64,000 nucleotides of DNA from Bradyrhizobium arachidis (GCF_015291705.1 NZ_CP030050.1:4774001-4838000), one strand, 5' to 3'; counted from the first letter of the stretch, positions 44,174 to 53,393 are shown. Numbers and translations: made by a program. The notes: a model not told the origin generated them from the letters alone.

Positions 44174-45835
44174 ATGAACGAAACAGGCTTTCCCGGCGGC
44201 TTACTTTTTCCTTACCGGCCGCTTATTCTTGAGCGCGAGCAACGGAATATCGGCCATGGAACGCGGCGGGGACTTGGCTTGCGCTATTCGTTCGACGATT
44301 TCTCTCTCGACACCGATCGGCGCGAACTTTGCCGTGGTGCCGACGTCATCGCCATCGCGCCCCAGGTGTTCGACCTGCTGGGATATCTGATCGCCAATCG
44401 CGAGCGCGTCGTCAGCAAGGACGATTTGATCGACGCGATCTGGCAAGGCCGCGCCGTATCTGACGTCGCTCTGACCACCCGGCTCAATGCAGCGCGGAAG
44501 GCGATCGGCGATTCCGGAGACGAGCAGCGGCTTATCAAGACCTTTCCACGCAGGGGTATCCGCTTCGTCGCGACTGTGCGCGAGGCGCTCGGGCCGGCAA
44601 CAGCAGCCGCCAGCAGACCGCCCACTCCCGCCGCGGGCAAGCCGTCGCTCGTGGTCCTGCCCTTTGCCAATGTGAGCCCCGATCCCGCGCAGGACTATTT
44701 CGTCGATGGCGTGACGGAGAGCCTCACCACGGACCTGTCGCGGATGGCCGGCATCTACGTAATCGGCCGGAACACCGCCTTCACGTTCAAGAAGGCGCAG
44801 GCCGATTTGAAGCAGATCGGCCGCGAGCTCGGCGTTCGCTACGTGCTCGCTGGCTCGGTGCAGCGGGCGGGAAGCCGGATGCGCATCAACGTCCAGCTCA
44901 TTGACGCCGAGACCGGCAATCATTTGTGGGGCGAACGGTTCGATAAGGAGGTCGCCGACCTCTTTGACATGCAGGACGAGATCGGCGCCCGCCTTGCCAA
45001 TCAACTTGGAACCGAGCTGGTCGTGGTGGAGGCCCGGCGCGCGGCGACGATGCCGAACCCTGACTCGATGGACCTGTACTTCCAGGGCATGGCCTATCTG
45101 AATCGCGGAACCGATCCTGCAACCCTGTCGCAGGCTCGTCCGTTCTTCGAACAGGCGCTCCGCCTCGACGCCACCAACGTCGAGGCCATGGTGGGCATCG
45201 CCGACGTCGATGCCATGCGAGCGACGTCCAGATTGATAGACCGGACGGTGCCCCTGCGGGCGGTCGAGGAGTCCTTGGTGCCGATACTTGCCCGGGCGCC
45301 CAATCACGCGAGAGCGCATTGCCTGATGGGTGTCGTCCAGATCTTCACCAGGCGCGCCGCCCAGGGCATTGCCGAATGCGAGCGGGCCTTGGTGCTGGAT
45401 CGAAACCTGGCGACCGCCCATGGGTGGATAGGGCTCGGTAAATGCTATCTCGGCCGAGCCGAGGAGACCGAAGCCCACATCATGGAAGCATTCAGGCTTT
45501 CGCCTCGCGACACAAAGGCCTCGTCCTGGATGAATACGGCAGGCGTCGCACAATCCTATCTCGGAGCGGACGAAGCTGCCGCGCGATGGTTCAAGCGATC
45601 GATCGCGATCAACCGGAACATCGCTCCGTTCGTACATTTCTTTCTCGCAGCCGCGTTAGCTCATCTCGGGCGGAACGACGAAGCACGGGACGTCGTGCAG
45701 GCGGGGCTCAGCCTCACGCCCGGGTTCAGCATCGCGCAATACGACGTGAGCTCTCCAACCGATAACCCAATCTGCCTGAAACAGCGAATTCGCGTCGCCG
45801 AGGGTCTACGCAAGGCAGGCCTTCCTGAGGCGTAA
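44174..45835 (+). CDS. Winged-helix regulator with TolB-like and TPR domains
   Basis: The protein is 553 residues. The OmpR-type winged helix lies at about 35-135 (YSFDDFSLDTDRRELCRGAD, QVFDLLGYLIANRERVVSKD, IKTFPRRGIRFVATV). The TolB-like part is at about 155-295 (LVVLPFANVSPDPAQDYFVD, LGVRYVLAGSVQRAGSRMRI), then TPR helices ending EGLRKAGLPEA. It is a paralogue of the protein at 21179, and each sits divergently beside a periplasmic binding protein gene. No membrane segment is seen. The ATG at 44174 is the nearest; a slightly later start is possible. It probably regulates the adjacent Bug/methyltransferase operon. Confidence 0.85.
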   Translation: MNETGFPGGLLFPYRPLILEREQRNIGHGTRRGLGLRYSFDDFSLDTDRRELCRGADVIAIAPQVFDLLGYLIANRERVVSKDDLIDAIWQGRAVSDVALTTRLNAARKAIGDSGDEQRLIKTFPRRGIRFVATVREALGPATAAASRPPTPAAGKPSLVVLPFANVSPDPAQDYFVDGVTESLTTDLSRMAGIYVIGRNTAFTFKKAQADLKQIGRELGVRYVLAGSVQRAGSRMRINVQLIDAETGNHLWGERFDKEVADLFDMQDEIGARLANQLGTELVVVEARRAATMPNPDSMDLYFQGMAYLNRGTDPATLSQARPFFEQALRLDATNVEAMVGIADVDAMRATSRLIDRTVPLRAVEESLVPILARAPNHARAHCLMGVVQIFTRRAAQGIAECERALVLDRNLATAHGWIGLGKCYLGRAEETEAHIMEAFRLSPRDTKASSWMNTAGVAQSYLGADEAAARWFKRSIAINRNIAPFVHFFLAAALAHLGRNDEARDVVQAGLSLTPGFSIAQYDVSSPTDNPICLKQRIRVAEGLRKAGLPEA

Positions 45836-45861
45836 ATGGAGAGCAGGAGAGCGAAACAGTG

Positions 45862-46737
45862 ATGAAGCAACTGCGGATCGGCGACGTCACGATCGATGCG
45901 GTGATTGAGCGGGAAGGGCCATGGCGGCGGCCGCAGGATTTTTTCCCGGCCTATGACGAGGGCGTGTTCGCCCGGCATCTGCCGACGATGGAGCCGGAGG
46001 TGTTCGATGCTGCGCGCGGCATGATGGTGATCACCTATCAGACCTTTGTGATGCGCACGCCGCGCTACACGATCCTGGTCGATACTTGCACTGGCGAGGA
46101 CAAGGGCCATCCGCCGCCGTTCGACTTCCCCGGCAAGGAGCGTTGGCGCAACGAATTGTTCGCGCTCAGGATCGGCTTCGAGCAGATCGACTACGTGTTC
46201 TGCACGCATCTGCACATCGATCACACCGGCTGGAACACGACCTTGCGCGACGGCCGCTGGGTGCCGACGTTTCCGAACGCGACATACGTCTTTCACAAGG
46301 ACGAGTATGCGGCCTGGGAAGCCGAGCACGCCAAGGGCAATAATCCGCCGGGCACCGTGTTTCGTGACAATTGCCTGCCGATCGTCGAGGCCGGGCAGGC
46401 GCTCCTGGTCGATGACGACTACGCGCTCGACGACACCGTCACGCTGACGCCGACGCCGGGGCATTCGCCCTGTCATTGCTGCGTGAACATCTTTTCGAGA
46501 GGTCAGCGCGCGGTGGTCGCGGGCGATCTGATGCATCACCAGATCCAATGCCGCGAGCCGGACTGGTCGGCGAAGCCGGATTGGGATCCAAAACAGTCGG
46601 CGGTGTCGCGGCGGACGTTCTTCGCCTCCGTCGCGGACACGGACACGCTGATCCTGCCGGTGCATTTCCCGGCGCCGACGGTGGGGCTGATCAAGCCGTT
46701 CGGAGCCGCGTTCGATTATCGGTTCAGGCGGGAGTGA
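45862..46737 (+). CDS. MBL-fold metallohydrolase
   Basis: The protein is 291 residues of the metallo-beta-lactamase superfamily. The metal motif is FCTHLHIDHTGWN, with later ligands in LTPTPGHSPCHCCVNI, VVAGDLMHHQ and LILPVHFPAPTVG. Similar proteins hydrolyse lactones or esters. It follows the winged-helix-TPR gene by 26 bases. The GTG directly before the ATG could also serve as start. It ends in front of a strong palindrome that may act as terminator. Confidence 0.9.
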   Translation: MKQLRIGDVTIDAVIEREGPWRRPQDFFPAYDEGVFARHLPTMEPEVFDAARGMMVITYQTFVMRTPRYTILVDTCTGEDKGHPPPFDFPGKERWRNELFALRIGFEQIDYVFCTHLHIDHTGWNTTLRDGRWVPTFPNATYVFHKDEYAAWEAEHAKGNNPPGTVFRDNCLPIVEAGQALLVDDDYALDDTVTLTPTPGHSPCHCCVNIFSRGQRAVVAGDLMHHQIQCREPDWSAKPDWDPKQSAVSRRTFFASVADTDTLILPVHFPAPTVGLIKPFGAAFDYRFRRE

Positions 46738-46739
46738 TC

Positions 46740-46774
46740 GCCGTCATGGCCGGGCCTGTCCCGGCCATGACGGC
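46740..46774. repeat. Large palindrome after MBL gene
   Basis: A perfect 15-bp stem (GCCGTCATGGCCGGG with CCCGGCCATGACGGC) closes a 5-nt loop. Palindromes of this sequence type are common between Bradyrhizobium genes and may end transcription. Confidence 0.7.
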
Positions 46775-46783
46775 CTTTGCTAC

Positions 46784-46860
46784 ACGGAAACAAGAACGTG
46801 AATGCCCGGGACATCTAGCGCGAAGACGCGCTTCTGCCCGGGCATGACGAGTTCGTGGAG
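46784..46860 (+). repeat. Palindromic intergenic repeat, copy 1
   Basis: The arms ATGCCCGGG (46802) and CCCGGGCAT (46837) enclose a smaller hairpin AGCGCG-AAGA-CGCGCT. The flanks CGGAAACAAGAACGTG and GAGTTCGTGG recur in copy 2 at 48148-48240. Confidence 0.65.
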
Positions 46861-46879
46861 CGACCGCGCGTCGGACGAT

Positions 46880-47971
46880 CTAATACGTGAAGAACATCCG
46901 CTGAATTTCCTTGGTGTCGGTCGTCTTGGTCAGCGCCAGCATCAGCAGGATCCGCGCCTTCTGCGGATTGAGCGTATCAGAGACGACGAAGTCGTGTTCG
47001 TCGTCCTTGGCTTCCCCGTTGCGCGCGACGATGCCGTTGCCGACACGGCTGCTTCTGACGATCACGACCCCCTTCTTGCGGGCCTCATCGAGAGCCGGCT
47101 CGACCGCGGGCCGGGCAAGACTGCCGTCACCCACGCCGGCATGCACGATGCCCTTGGCCCCGGCGGCGACGAAGGCGTCGACCGCGACGCGGTTCATGTT
47201 GGCGTAGCCGTAGACGATATCGACTTGCGGCAGGGCATCGAGGTTGGAGATGTCGAATTCGGAGTCCGCGGTGTGCCGGCGCGTCGATTGGCGATAGAAG
47301 TACGGCTTGTTGCCCTGCATGTAGCCGAGAAAGCCGAGTTCCGGGGTGCGGAAGGTGTCGGCCGTCGAGGTGTTGTTCTTGGTGACGTCGCGCGCCGCGT
47401 TGATCTGATCGTTGAGAGCCACGAGCACGCCCTTGCCGACGGCCTCGTCACTGCCTGCGAGGATCACCGCATTGAAGAGGTTGATCGGCCCGTCGGCGCT
47501 GATCGCCGTCGACGGCCGCATCGCGCCGACGATGACGACGGGCTTCCTGCTCTTGACGACCAGGTTCAGGAAATAGCTGGTCTCCTCGATCGTATCGGTG
47601 CCGTGCGTGATCACGATCCCGTCCACGTCATCCTGCGCGAGGAGCGTGTTGACGCGCTTTGCAAGCTTGAGCCAGTAGTCATTGTTCATGTTCTCGCTGG
47701 CGATCTGGAAGACCTGCTCGCCCTTGACGTTAGCCACCGTTTTCAGTTCGGGGACGGCGTTCAGGAGGGTCTCTATGCCCACCGTGGCTGCGGTGTAGCC
47801 GACCACGGTGGTGCTGCTCGCGCCGCTGCCGGCGATCGTACCGCCGGTGGCCAGAACCATGACGTTGGGTAGACCGGGACCCCTCGCGTTCGCAGCTTCA
47901 AGACTGATGAGCAGCGCGAACAGCAAGCTCACTGTCGCCATGATCTGATGACGCACTCGAAGTTGCCACAT
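46880..47971 (-). CDS. ansB: Periplasmic L-asparaginase (type II)
   Basis: The protein is 363 residues. A signal sequence (IMATVSLLFALLISLEAANA) exports it. The active-site threonine segments are VLATGGTIAGSG and IVITHGTDTIEETSYF, both canonical, with ASENMNN and GKGVLVALNDQINAARDVTK also matching the family. It hydrolyses asparagine (often also glutamine) to release ammonium in the periplasm. AAGGGACG precedes the ATG at 47971. Palindromic repeats of one family flank it on both sides. Confidence 0.93.
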   Translation of the reverse strand: MWQLRVRHQIMATVSLLFALLISLEAANARGPGLPNVMVLATGGTIAGSGASSTTVVGYTAATVGIETLLNAVPELKTVANVKGEQVFQIASENMNNDYWLKLAKRVNTLLAQDDVDGIVITHGTDTIEETSYFLNLVVKSRKPVVIVGAMRPSTAISADGPINLFNAVILAGSDEAVGKGVLVALNDQINAARDVTKNNTSTADTFRTPELGFLGYMQGNKPYFYRQSTRRHTADSEFDISNLDALPQVDIVYGYANMNRVAVDAFVAAGAKGIVHAGVGDGSLARPAVEPALDEARKKGVVIVRSSRVGNGIVARNGEAKDDEHDFVVSDTLNPQKARILLMLALTKTTDTKEIQRMFFTY

Positions 47972-48296
47972 CTTGACGTCCCTTTCCTGGAAACCTTCGT
48001 CAATGCGCCCCGTTTCGCTCAGCACTGCATGATCCGTCAGCCGGAGCTTTCTGTCTAGGGTTGTAGTATCGCCGGATGAGTTGGCTGGCTGGAGTGCGCG
48101 GCGCCCGCGGGGTGGCGGCGACGATTCTCCCACCCTCTATCTCCATTCGGAAACCAGAACGCGAATGCCCGGGCCTTCGCCTCGCCGAAGAGGCTTCGGC
48201 CTCGCAGGCGGGACAAGCCCGGGCATCGAGTTCGTGGCACGAGCGATTGCTCGCTAAAGCGGCAGTAAGTTCAGAGAAGCCGCAGCTCCGCGGGCG
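47972..48296. other. Intergenic region holding a palindromic repeat
   Basis: No gene was found. The repeat copy at 48148-48240 is the only structured element recognised. Confidence 0.5.
48148..48240 (+). repeat. Palindromic intergenic repeat, copy 2
   Basis: The arms ATGCCCGGGC (48165) and GCCCGGGCAT (48217) enclose the hairpin GCCGAAG-AGG-CTTCGGC. It has the same orientation and flanks as copy 1. Confidence 0.65.
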
Positions 48297-48545
48297 CTAC
48301 GCGCTGACTTCGCACTTCTTCATGAAGCTGCTCTTGGCGGCGCCGGCGAGCGGCTTGCCATCGGCGCTGACGGCCTTGGGCGCGCAGGCGTCCGCCTTGC
48401 ACTTCTTCAGGAACGAGGTCTTGGCGGCGCCGGCCAGCGGCTTGCCGTCCTTGCCGACGGCCTTGCTCTCGCAGGTGTCGTCCGCGAAGGCCGAGCCTGC
48501 TGCAAAGGTGGCAACGATTGCTGCGAGGAAAATCCGCTTCATCAT
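48297..48545 (-). CDS. PsiF-like small secreted repeat protein
   Basis: The protein is 82 residues. The signal peptide MMKRIFLAAIVATFAAGSAF ends at ADD. The mature part is two near-identical 25-residue units, each C-x(3)-AV-x(3)-DGKPLAGAAK-x-SF-x-KKC, as in PsiF repeats. Four cysteines suggest one disulfide per unit. PsiF is a phosphate-starvation-induced periplasmic protein in E. coli; the role here is unknown. Either of the two adjacent ATGs may start it. Confidence 0.82.
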   Translation of the reverse strand: MMKRIFLAAIVATFAAGSAFADDTCESKAVGKDGKPLAGAAKTSFLKKCKADACAPKAVSADGKPLAGAAKSSFMKKCEVSA

Positions 48546-48658
48546 GGGTGTCTCCCTAAACCAGAAATGGCATGCGGATTGGAGCCGCGAATCGTGGCGC
48601 AATCAAGCAGGATCGCGCGCCACATGCTCAATCGCAGCTGTTGCCATTCATCTGCGGT

Positions 48659-49621
48659 TCAGATTCCGCGCGCGAGCAACGCCTTGAAATCGGCCCGTGC
48701 GCGCTGCGCCTCGGCGCGCGCCGCCTCGGAAGCATCACCGAGGCCGAAATAGCCGTGGATCAGGCCGGGGCCCTCATGCTGCCTCACCGGCACGCCGGCA
48801 CCTTCCAGCGCCCGCGCATAGGCGGCGCCTTCGTCACGCAGCGGATCGAACCAGGCGGTGGTCACGACCGCCGGCGCGAGACCTTTGAACGAGGTGACGC
48901 GGAGCGGGGAGACGCGCCAATCGGCGGCGTGAGTGGAGTCGGCAAGGTAGTGGCCGCAAAACCATTGCATCGTGGCACGCGTGAGGAAGTAGCCGTCCGC
49001 ATTTTCCGCGCGTGAGGGAAAGCGCGCGTTCTCGCTGACGTCGGCATAGAGGCCGACCGTATCGGTCACGGGATAGACCAGCAGCTGCGCGGCAAGCCTG
49101 ATGCCGGCATCGCGGCAGGCGATCGCGGTGGTGGCCGCGAGATTGCCGCCGGCGCTGTCGCCGGCAACGCCGAAGCGCTTGGCATCGCCGCCAAATTCCG
49201 CGACGCGGCCAAACACGTCGCTGACCGCTGCGAAGGCGTCCTCGAAGGCGCCGGGAAAGCGGGTTTCCGGCGGGCGGCGATAATCGACGGAGACGACGAC
49301 GGCGCCGGTCTCGATCGCGAGATTGCGCGCCTGGCGGTCATGCGTTTCGAGATCGCCCGCGACCCAGCCGCCGCCATGGAAGAACACCACCGTCGGCGCC
49401 GGCGTGGTGCCGACCCGGTAGACACGCGCATCGAGCGGCCCGGCGCCGCCCTTCACCTTGATATCCTGCACGCTGGCGACGGGCGGCGGCGGCACCGCCG
49501 CGCGCGAGGCAGCCAGTTCGCGCAAGGAATCGCGAGCGCTCTGTGGCGTCATCGTGGTGGGATCGCGCAGCGGCAGCAGCGGAATGATCTGGGCGATGAC
49601 GGGATCGAGCGGTGCAGGCAT
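48659..49621 (-). CDS. Alpha/beta-hydrolase, HSL-type esterase
   Basis: The protein is 320 residues. The oxyanion motif VFFHGGGWVAGD, the nucleophile GDSAGGN, an acid in WFDPLRDEG and a histidine in LIHGYFGL define a hormone-sensitive-lipase-type esterase acting on short acyl esters in the cytoplasm. Of the possible starts, the ATG at 49621 has GAGG at proper spacing; MRII at 49633 is an alternative. It is divergent from the nitroreductase gene. Confidence 0.92.
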   Translation of the reverse strand: MPAPLDPVIAQIIPLLPLRDPTTMTPQSARDSLRELAASRAAVPPPPVASVQDIKVKGGAGPLDARVYRVGTTPAPTVVFFHGGGWVAGDLETHDRQARNLAIETGAVVVSVDYRRPPETRFPGAFEDAFAAVSDVFGRVAEFGGDAKRFGVAGDSAGGNLAATTAIACRDAGIRLAAQLLVYPVTDTVGLYADVSENARFPSRAENADGYFLTRATMQWFCGHYLADSTHAADWRVSPLRVTSFKGLAPAVVTTAWFDPLRDEGAAYARALEGAGVPVRQHEGPGLIHGYFGLGDASEAARAEAQRARADFKALLARGI

Positions 49622-49745
49622 GATGATCCTCATAAGGGTTCTTGGTCTTGCTTGCGCGCTAGCATAGATTTGGCGCGCCGCATCGGCAACCGCAGACGCG
49701 TTACGATTGCAATGCGCGCGAACGCAGGGGCAGGGAGGTTCTAGG

Positions 49746-50423
49746 GTGGAATTCGAGACGCTGATCCAGTCGCGCCGCAGTGTACGCGGTTTCAAGCAGC
49801 AGCAGGTAGCCCGTTCTGTGATCGAGGCGATCATCGACAGCGCCAAGCGCGCGCCGTCGTCGATGAACACCCAGCCTTGGCATGTCCACGTGCTGACTGG
49901 CGCGCCGCTGGAAGAGGTGCGCCGACGCAACATGGAGGAGATGGTTGGCGGCGCCAAGGTCAAGCGCGACATCGTCAGCCATGGCGAGTACCAGGGCGTG
50001 CACCGCACCCGGCAGGTCGACATCGCCAAGAAACTGTTCGGCGCAATGGGCATTGCGCGCGACGACAAGCCGATGCGGCAGGACTGGGTGCTGCGCGGCT
50101 TCCGCCAATTCGACGCGCCGGTCTCGCTGGTCCTCACCTATGACCGCGTGCTCGATCCCGGCGCGGTCTGCCATTTCGATCTCGGCGCGCTCTGCTACGG
50201 CATCGTGCTCGCGGCCTGGGACCGCGGTCTCGGGTCCGTCATCAACGGGCAGGGCATCATGCGTTCCGACATCGTGCGCGAAGTCGCCAGAATTCCAGAG
50301 GACGAGGTCATCATGACCTGCGTGGCGATGGGCTATCCCGACGACAACTTTGCCGCGAACGCGGTGCGCTCGGATCGCGAGCACAACGCGGAGTTCGTGC
50401 GCTACGTCGGTTTTGCCGATTAG
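49746..50423 (+). CDS. Nitroreductase family protein
   Basis: The protein is 225 residues, an FMN-dependent NAD(P)H reductase. It starts at GTG 49746 after GGGAGG and has the opening LIQSRRSVRGFKQQ, the FMN-contact APSSMNTQPWHVHVLTG and C-terminal GYPDDNFAANAVRSDRE. Members reduce nitroaromatics, quinones or flavins. No partner genes are evident. Confidence 0.9.
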   Translation: MEFETLIQSRRSVRGFKQQQVARSVIEAIIDSAKRAPSSMNTQPWHVHVLTGAPLEEVRRRNMEEMVGGAKVKRDIVSHGEYQGVHRTRQVDIAKKLFGAMGIARDDKPMRQDWVLRGFRQFDAPVSLVLTYDRVLDPGAVCHFDLGALCYGIVLAAWDRGLGSVINGQGIMRSDIVREVARIPEDEVIMTCVAMGYPDDNFAANAVRSDREHNAEFVRYVGFAD

Positions 50424-50561
50424 CACGACGATTCATGGGGAGGAGAATATTCTCTCGCGGAAATTTTTGGTGCGGAGTCGTTACGGCCTCTTGCAATCTC
50501 GATCGTGCAGGAGGAACAATATGCGGGCTAAAGGGTTTGTTGCTGGCGCGAGGGAATTGAT

Positions 50562-50765
50562 ATGCGGCGGCTGGCTAGCCTGGTTCGGTGGTTCTTCGGT
50601 CCGCGAGTGCGGCGCCCGATCGATGAGGATCCAAGTCTTCCCTTCACACCTGAAGAGTTCAGCAGGCTCATACGCAGCGGCAGACGCGAGGACATGAGGC
50701 TGCTTGCGGAAGGCCTGGCTTGCCGGTCGATGCCGCAGCGGGCCAAATTCCGGGCCACGCACTAA
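50562..50765 (+). CDS. Small basic hypothetical protein
   Basis: The protein is 67 residues: MRRLASLVRWFFGPRVRRPI, DEDPSLPFTPEEFSRLIRSG, RREDMRLLAEGLACRSMPQR. GAGGG lies seven bases before the ATG. An overlapping frame starting at 50521 has a stronger ribosome binding site (GGAGGAAC) but an unconvincing protein. The family is unknown. Confidence 0.5.
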   Translation: MRRLASLVRWFFGPRVRRPIDEDPSLPFTPEEFSRLIRSGRREDMRLLAEGLACRSMPQRAKFRATH

Positions 50766-50805
50766 GGCGCGATGAAGCGTCATCGCGAAGACGAGATCGA
50801 CGCGC

Positions 50806-51924
50806 TCATCGCGTGAGCGCGACCTGCTTGAATGAGCTCACCAGCACCTTCTCAAGCTTCCCATTCATCCCGCAGAGAATGTTGTAGGCCTCCGTGCGTG
50901 GCATGGTCGGCTTGTAGTGGCGGTGCTCGATCAGCGCCGCAAAGATGTCGGAGATGGTGAGAATACGGACGATGTCGCTGATGTTCTCGGCGCAGAGCGC
51001 GTCCGGATAGCCACTGCCGTCGAGATATTCGTGATGATGCCTGACGGCATCGAGGATCTCCGGCGTGATCTTGTCGTGGTTTTTCAGAAAATCGTAGCCG
51101 GCGGCAGGATGGGTCTCGATCATGGCGCGCTCTTCCGGATCGAGCCGGCCGGGCTTGTCGAGGATGGCGAGGGGAATCTGGGCCTTGCCGATGTCGTGGA
51201 ACATCGCCGCCGTGTACAGGCGCTCGAGGTCTGCGGGGCGGACGCCGAGGCTCAAGCCGAAGTCGATGGCGACGCCGGTGACCAGCAGGCAATGCTGGTA
51301 GGTTCCCTCGTGGTGGCGACGTACCGTCGTGAGCCATTCGGACAGGCCGTGCTGGGTGATGCGATCGGCGATCTGGCGACCGGCTTCCTTGGTGCCGTCC
51401 ACGTCGAGCGGCTGGCCAAGCGTGACGGCGGTGAACATCGAGGCGATGGCGGTCGCCGCGGCCTCGACCGCGTTGTCCGGCCCGGCCGGATCATTCGACA
51501 AGGCCGAGGCCGGGTCGGCAGGATCGGACAGCGCCGCCAGCAGTCTGGTCCGGGTGACCATCGCCGGAAGCACGAGAGTGGCGCCGAGCGCATAGGCCTG
51601 TGAAATGCCGACGTGAGAGGTGTGCTCGAGCAGGAAGATGCGCTTCTTCGCCTTGGCGAGCTTGCCGGCGCGCTTCTTGATGGCGGCGATATTGTCGACG
51701 TCGCGTAGCTCCGCGCGGATGACGATGGCGGACGGCACCTGCGACAGCTTGGCGTCGGCATCGAGCCGTTCACCGGCGACGGTAAATCTCTCTTCGAGGA
51801 TCGAGCGAATGCCCGACAGTTTGTCGGACGTGTCGGCCAGCACTTGCACGAGAGGGCGCGCGGCCTCCGTTTCCCGGATACCGTCTCGATTGACGGGGTT
51901 TTGTATGGTTCGCGCGTTCTGCAC
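50806..51924 (-). CDS. HD-GYP domain phosphodiesterase with degenerate receiver-like domain
   Basis: The protein is 372 residues. Residues about 24-130 look like a receiver fold lacking the phosphorylatable aspartate. The HD-GYP domain follows: YTAAMFHDIGKAQIPLAILD, MIETHPAAGYDFLKN and AVRHHHEYLDGSGYPDA, so all metal ligands and the GYP signature are present. It should degrade c-di-GMP. The PilZ and DUF2336 genes follow upstream on the same strand, suggesting one regulatory module. Confidence 0.92.
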   Translation of the reverse strand: MQNARTIQNPVNRDGIRETEAARPLVQVLADTSDKLSGIRSILEERFTVAGERLDADAKLSQVPSAIVIRAELRDVDNIAAIKKRAGKLAKAKKRIFLLEHTSHVGISQAYALGATLVLPAMVTRTRLLAALSDPADPASALSNDPAGPDNAVEAAATAIASMFTAVTLGQPLDVDGTKEAGRQIADRITQHGLSEWLTTVRRHHEGTYQHCLLVTGVAIDFGLSLGVRPADLERLYTAAMFHDIGKAQIPLAILDKPGRLDPEERAMIETHPAAGYDFLKNHDKITPEILDAVRHHHEYLDGSGYPDALCAENISDIVRILTISDIFAALIEHRHYKPTMPRTEAYNILCGMNGKLEKVLVSSFKQVALTR

Positions 51925-51978
51925 GGTCTGACCTGGACGTTACCGCATTTGCTTCAAATCGCTGGATGAATGATTGGG

Positions 51979-52299
51979 TTACTTGCTCTGGGCCGCGCTC
52001 TCGGCCTTCGCCTTCTGCTTCCTTTTGCCATCTGCGGTGATGAAGTGAACGCCGGCCGTGGTGCCGTCGATCCAGATCAGCTCGCAGCGCCGGTAAGCCA
52101 ATCCGGTCGACGACAGCAGCATGAAGAACTCCTTGGCCTGGAGCACGTCGAGCGTACCTTCGACCTCGACCTTTGCGCCGGTTTGCGACACGTCGAGCAG
52201 GACGCAGCTGCGTCGCCACGTACCATCCGAGCCCATCAGGTTGACGGGTTGCTTGTGATCCATCCTTACGCGAGCCGCCTTTCGACCGTCGAACTTCAT
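51979..52299 (-). CDS. PilZ-domain protein
   Basis: The protein is 106 residues. The arginine motif is in KFDGRKAARVRMD and the D-x-S-x-x-G element in VLLDVSQTGAKVEVEG, with CELIWIDGTTAGVHFI closing the barrel. It should bind c-di-GMP. The C-terminal tail is Lys-rich. GGGGGAAA lies before the ATG at 52299. It sits between the HD-GYP and DUF2336 genes on one strand. Confidence 0.9.
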   Translation of the reverse strand: MKFDGRKAARVRMDHKQPVNLMGSDGTWRRSCVLLDVSQTGAKVEVEGTLDVLQAKEFFMLLSSTGLAYRRCELIWIDGTTAGVHFITADGKRKQKAKAESAAQSK

Positions 52300-52328
52300 T
52301 GGCTTTCCCCCATTGTCGCGCCGCGATC

Positions 52329-53393
52329 TCACCGACCGTTCGCTTTGGCGCTTGCCGCAATTTCCCCCCAGCGCACCGTCCATTGGCTGGTCGACAGAAG
52401 CAGTGTCTCGTAGATGTGGTGTGCGCGCTCGCGCTCGGCGAAGGAGAGCCGCGTGCCGTTGCGGTTGCTCAGGATCGCAAGCGTAGTCGCCCAGTTCAGC
52501 CGCGACGCCCGGCAGGCCATCACCAGGCCCTCGCAATCGCCGTCGGCCATGATGCGCTCGACGACCTCGATCGGAGCGCCTGACAGCACCGACAGCGCCG
52601 TGAACAGGCTGGCGGTCTCGCCGCGGATCGCGAAGCGGTTCACCGTGGAATCGTTGAGCTTGCCGACGCGGTTGAGCGCGACGATCTCCGGCCGTGCGCC
52701 GGCATAGTCGGCCGGGCAGGGTCGCGCTGGCGCGGCTGTTTGGGCGGGCGGCGCGGCGGACGCGTTGGGCTTGGCCGACGCCTTCTGGCCGGGTGGGGCG
52801 GAGAGCAGCTTCCGCACGACGAGGTCGGGCGTGCCGGGCCGCAGCACCAGCGCCTTCGCAATCTCGCCGTCCTCTTCAGCCTTGGCGATCAGCGCGGCGT
52901 AGGCAGCGTCGGAGAATTTGGTTCCGGGGTTCTTGATCAGCGCGAGGCAGATCGGGCCACCGCGCTGCACAAGTGCTTCGGTCACGACCGGCTCGATGTC
53001 GTCCCGGGCGGCGATCGCGCGTTGCTGCCGCTCGCCGCCGGAAGCCGCGACGGCCGCAAGATCGGAGGAGCCGAGCATCTGTGATTTGAGCAGAACGGGA
53101 CATGCCACGTCCGGATCATTGTGCGCGGCAAGGCGCCGCAACGTCTCGGGCGGCGCCACCTTCAGCTCGGCAAGCGTGGTGCTGAGCTCGGCCAATGCGC
53201 GGGCCTCGACCCGCTCCGTCAATCGGAGCAGAACGCCGTCGACCACGTGGGCGAGCACTTCCTGCGACCGGTCGCAGCTGCCAGTGAGCAACTGCACAAT
53301 GCCGGCGAGGATACGGCCGCAACGGTCAAGCGGACACGTTTCGACCGCCTGTTCCAATTCAACCAGAATATCTGCAGGCGAATTTGCCATCAT
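52329..53393 (-). CDS. DUF2336 domain protein
   Basis: The protein is 354 residues of helical, HEAT-like DUF2336 (AELSTTLAELKVAPPETLRR; LAAHNDPDVACPVLLKSQML), with an Ala/Pro-rich linker in the middle (PPGQKASAKPNASAAPPAQT) and a C-terminal helical part (LFTALSVLSGAPIEVVERIM). The function is unknown, but such proteins often lie beside PilZ and c-di-GMP genes in alphaproteobacteria. Two adjacent Met codons are possible starts. Confidence 0.85.
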   Translation of the reverse strand: MMANSPADILVELEQAVETCPLDRCGRILAGIVQLLTGSCDRSQEVLAHVVDGVLLRLTERVEARALAELSTTLAELKVAPPETLRRLAAHNDPDVACPVLLKSQMLGSSDLAAVAASGGERQQRAIAARDDIEPVVTEALVQRGGPICLALIKNPGTKFSDAAYAALIAKAEEDGEIAKALVLRPGTPDLVVRKLLSAPPGQKASAKPNASAAPPAQTAAPARPCPADYAGARPEIVALNRVGKLNDSTVNRFAIRGETASLFTALSVLSGAPIEVVERIMADGDCEGLVMACRASRLNWATTLAILSNRNGTRLSFAERERAHHIYETLLLSTSQWTVRWGEIAASAKANGR

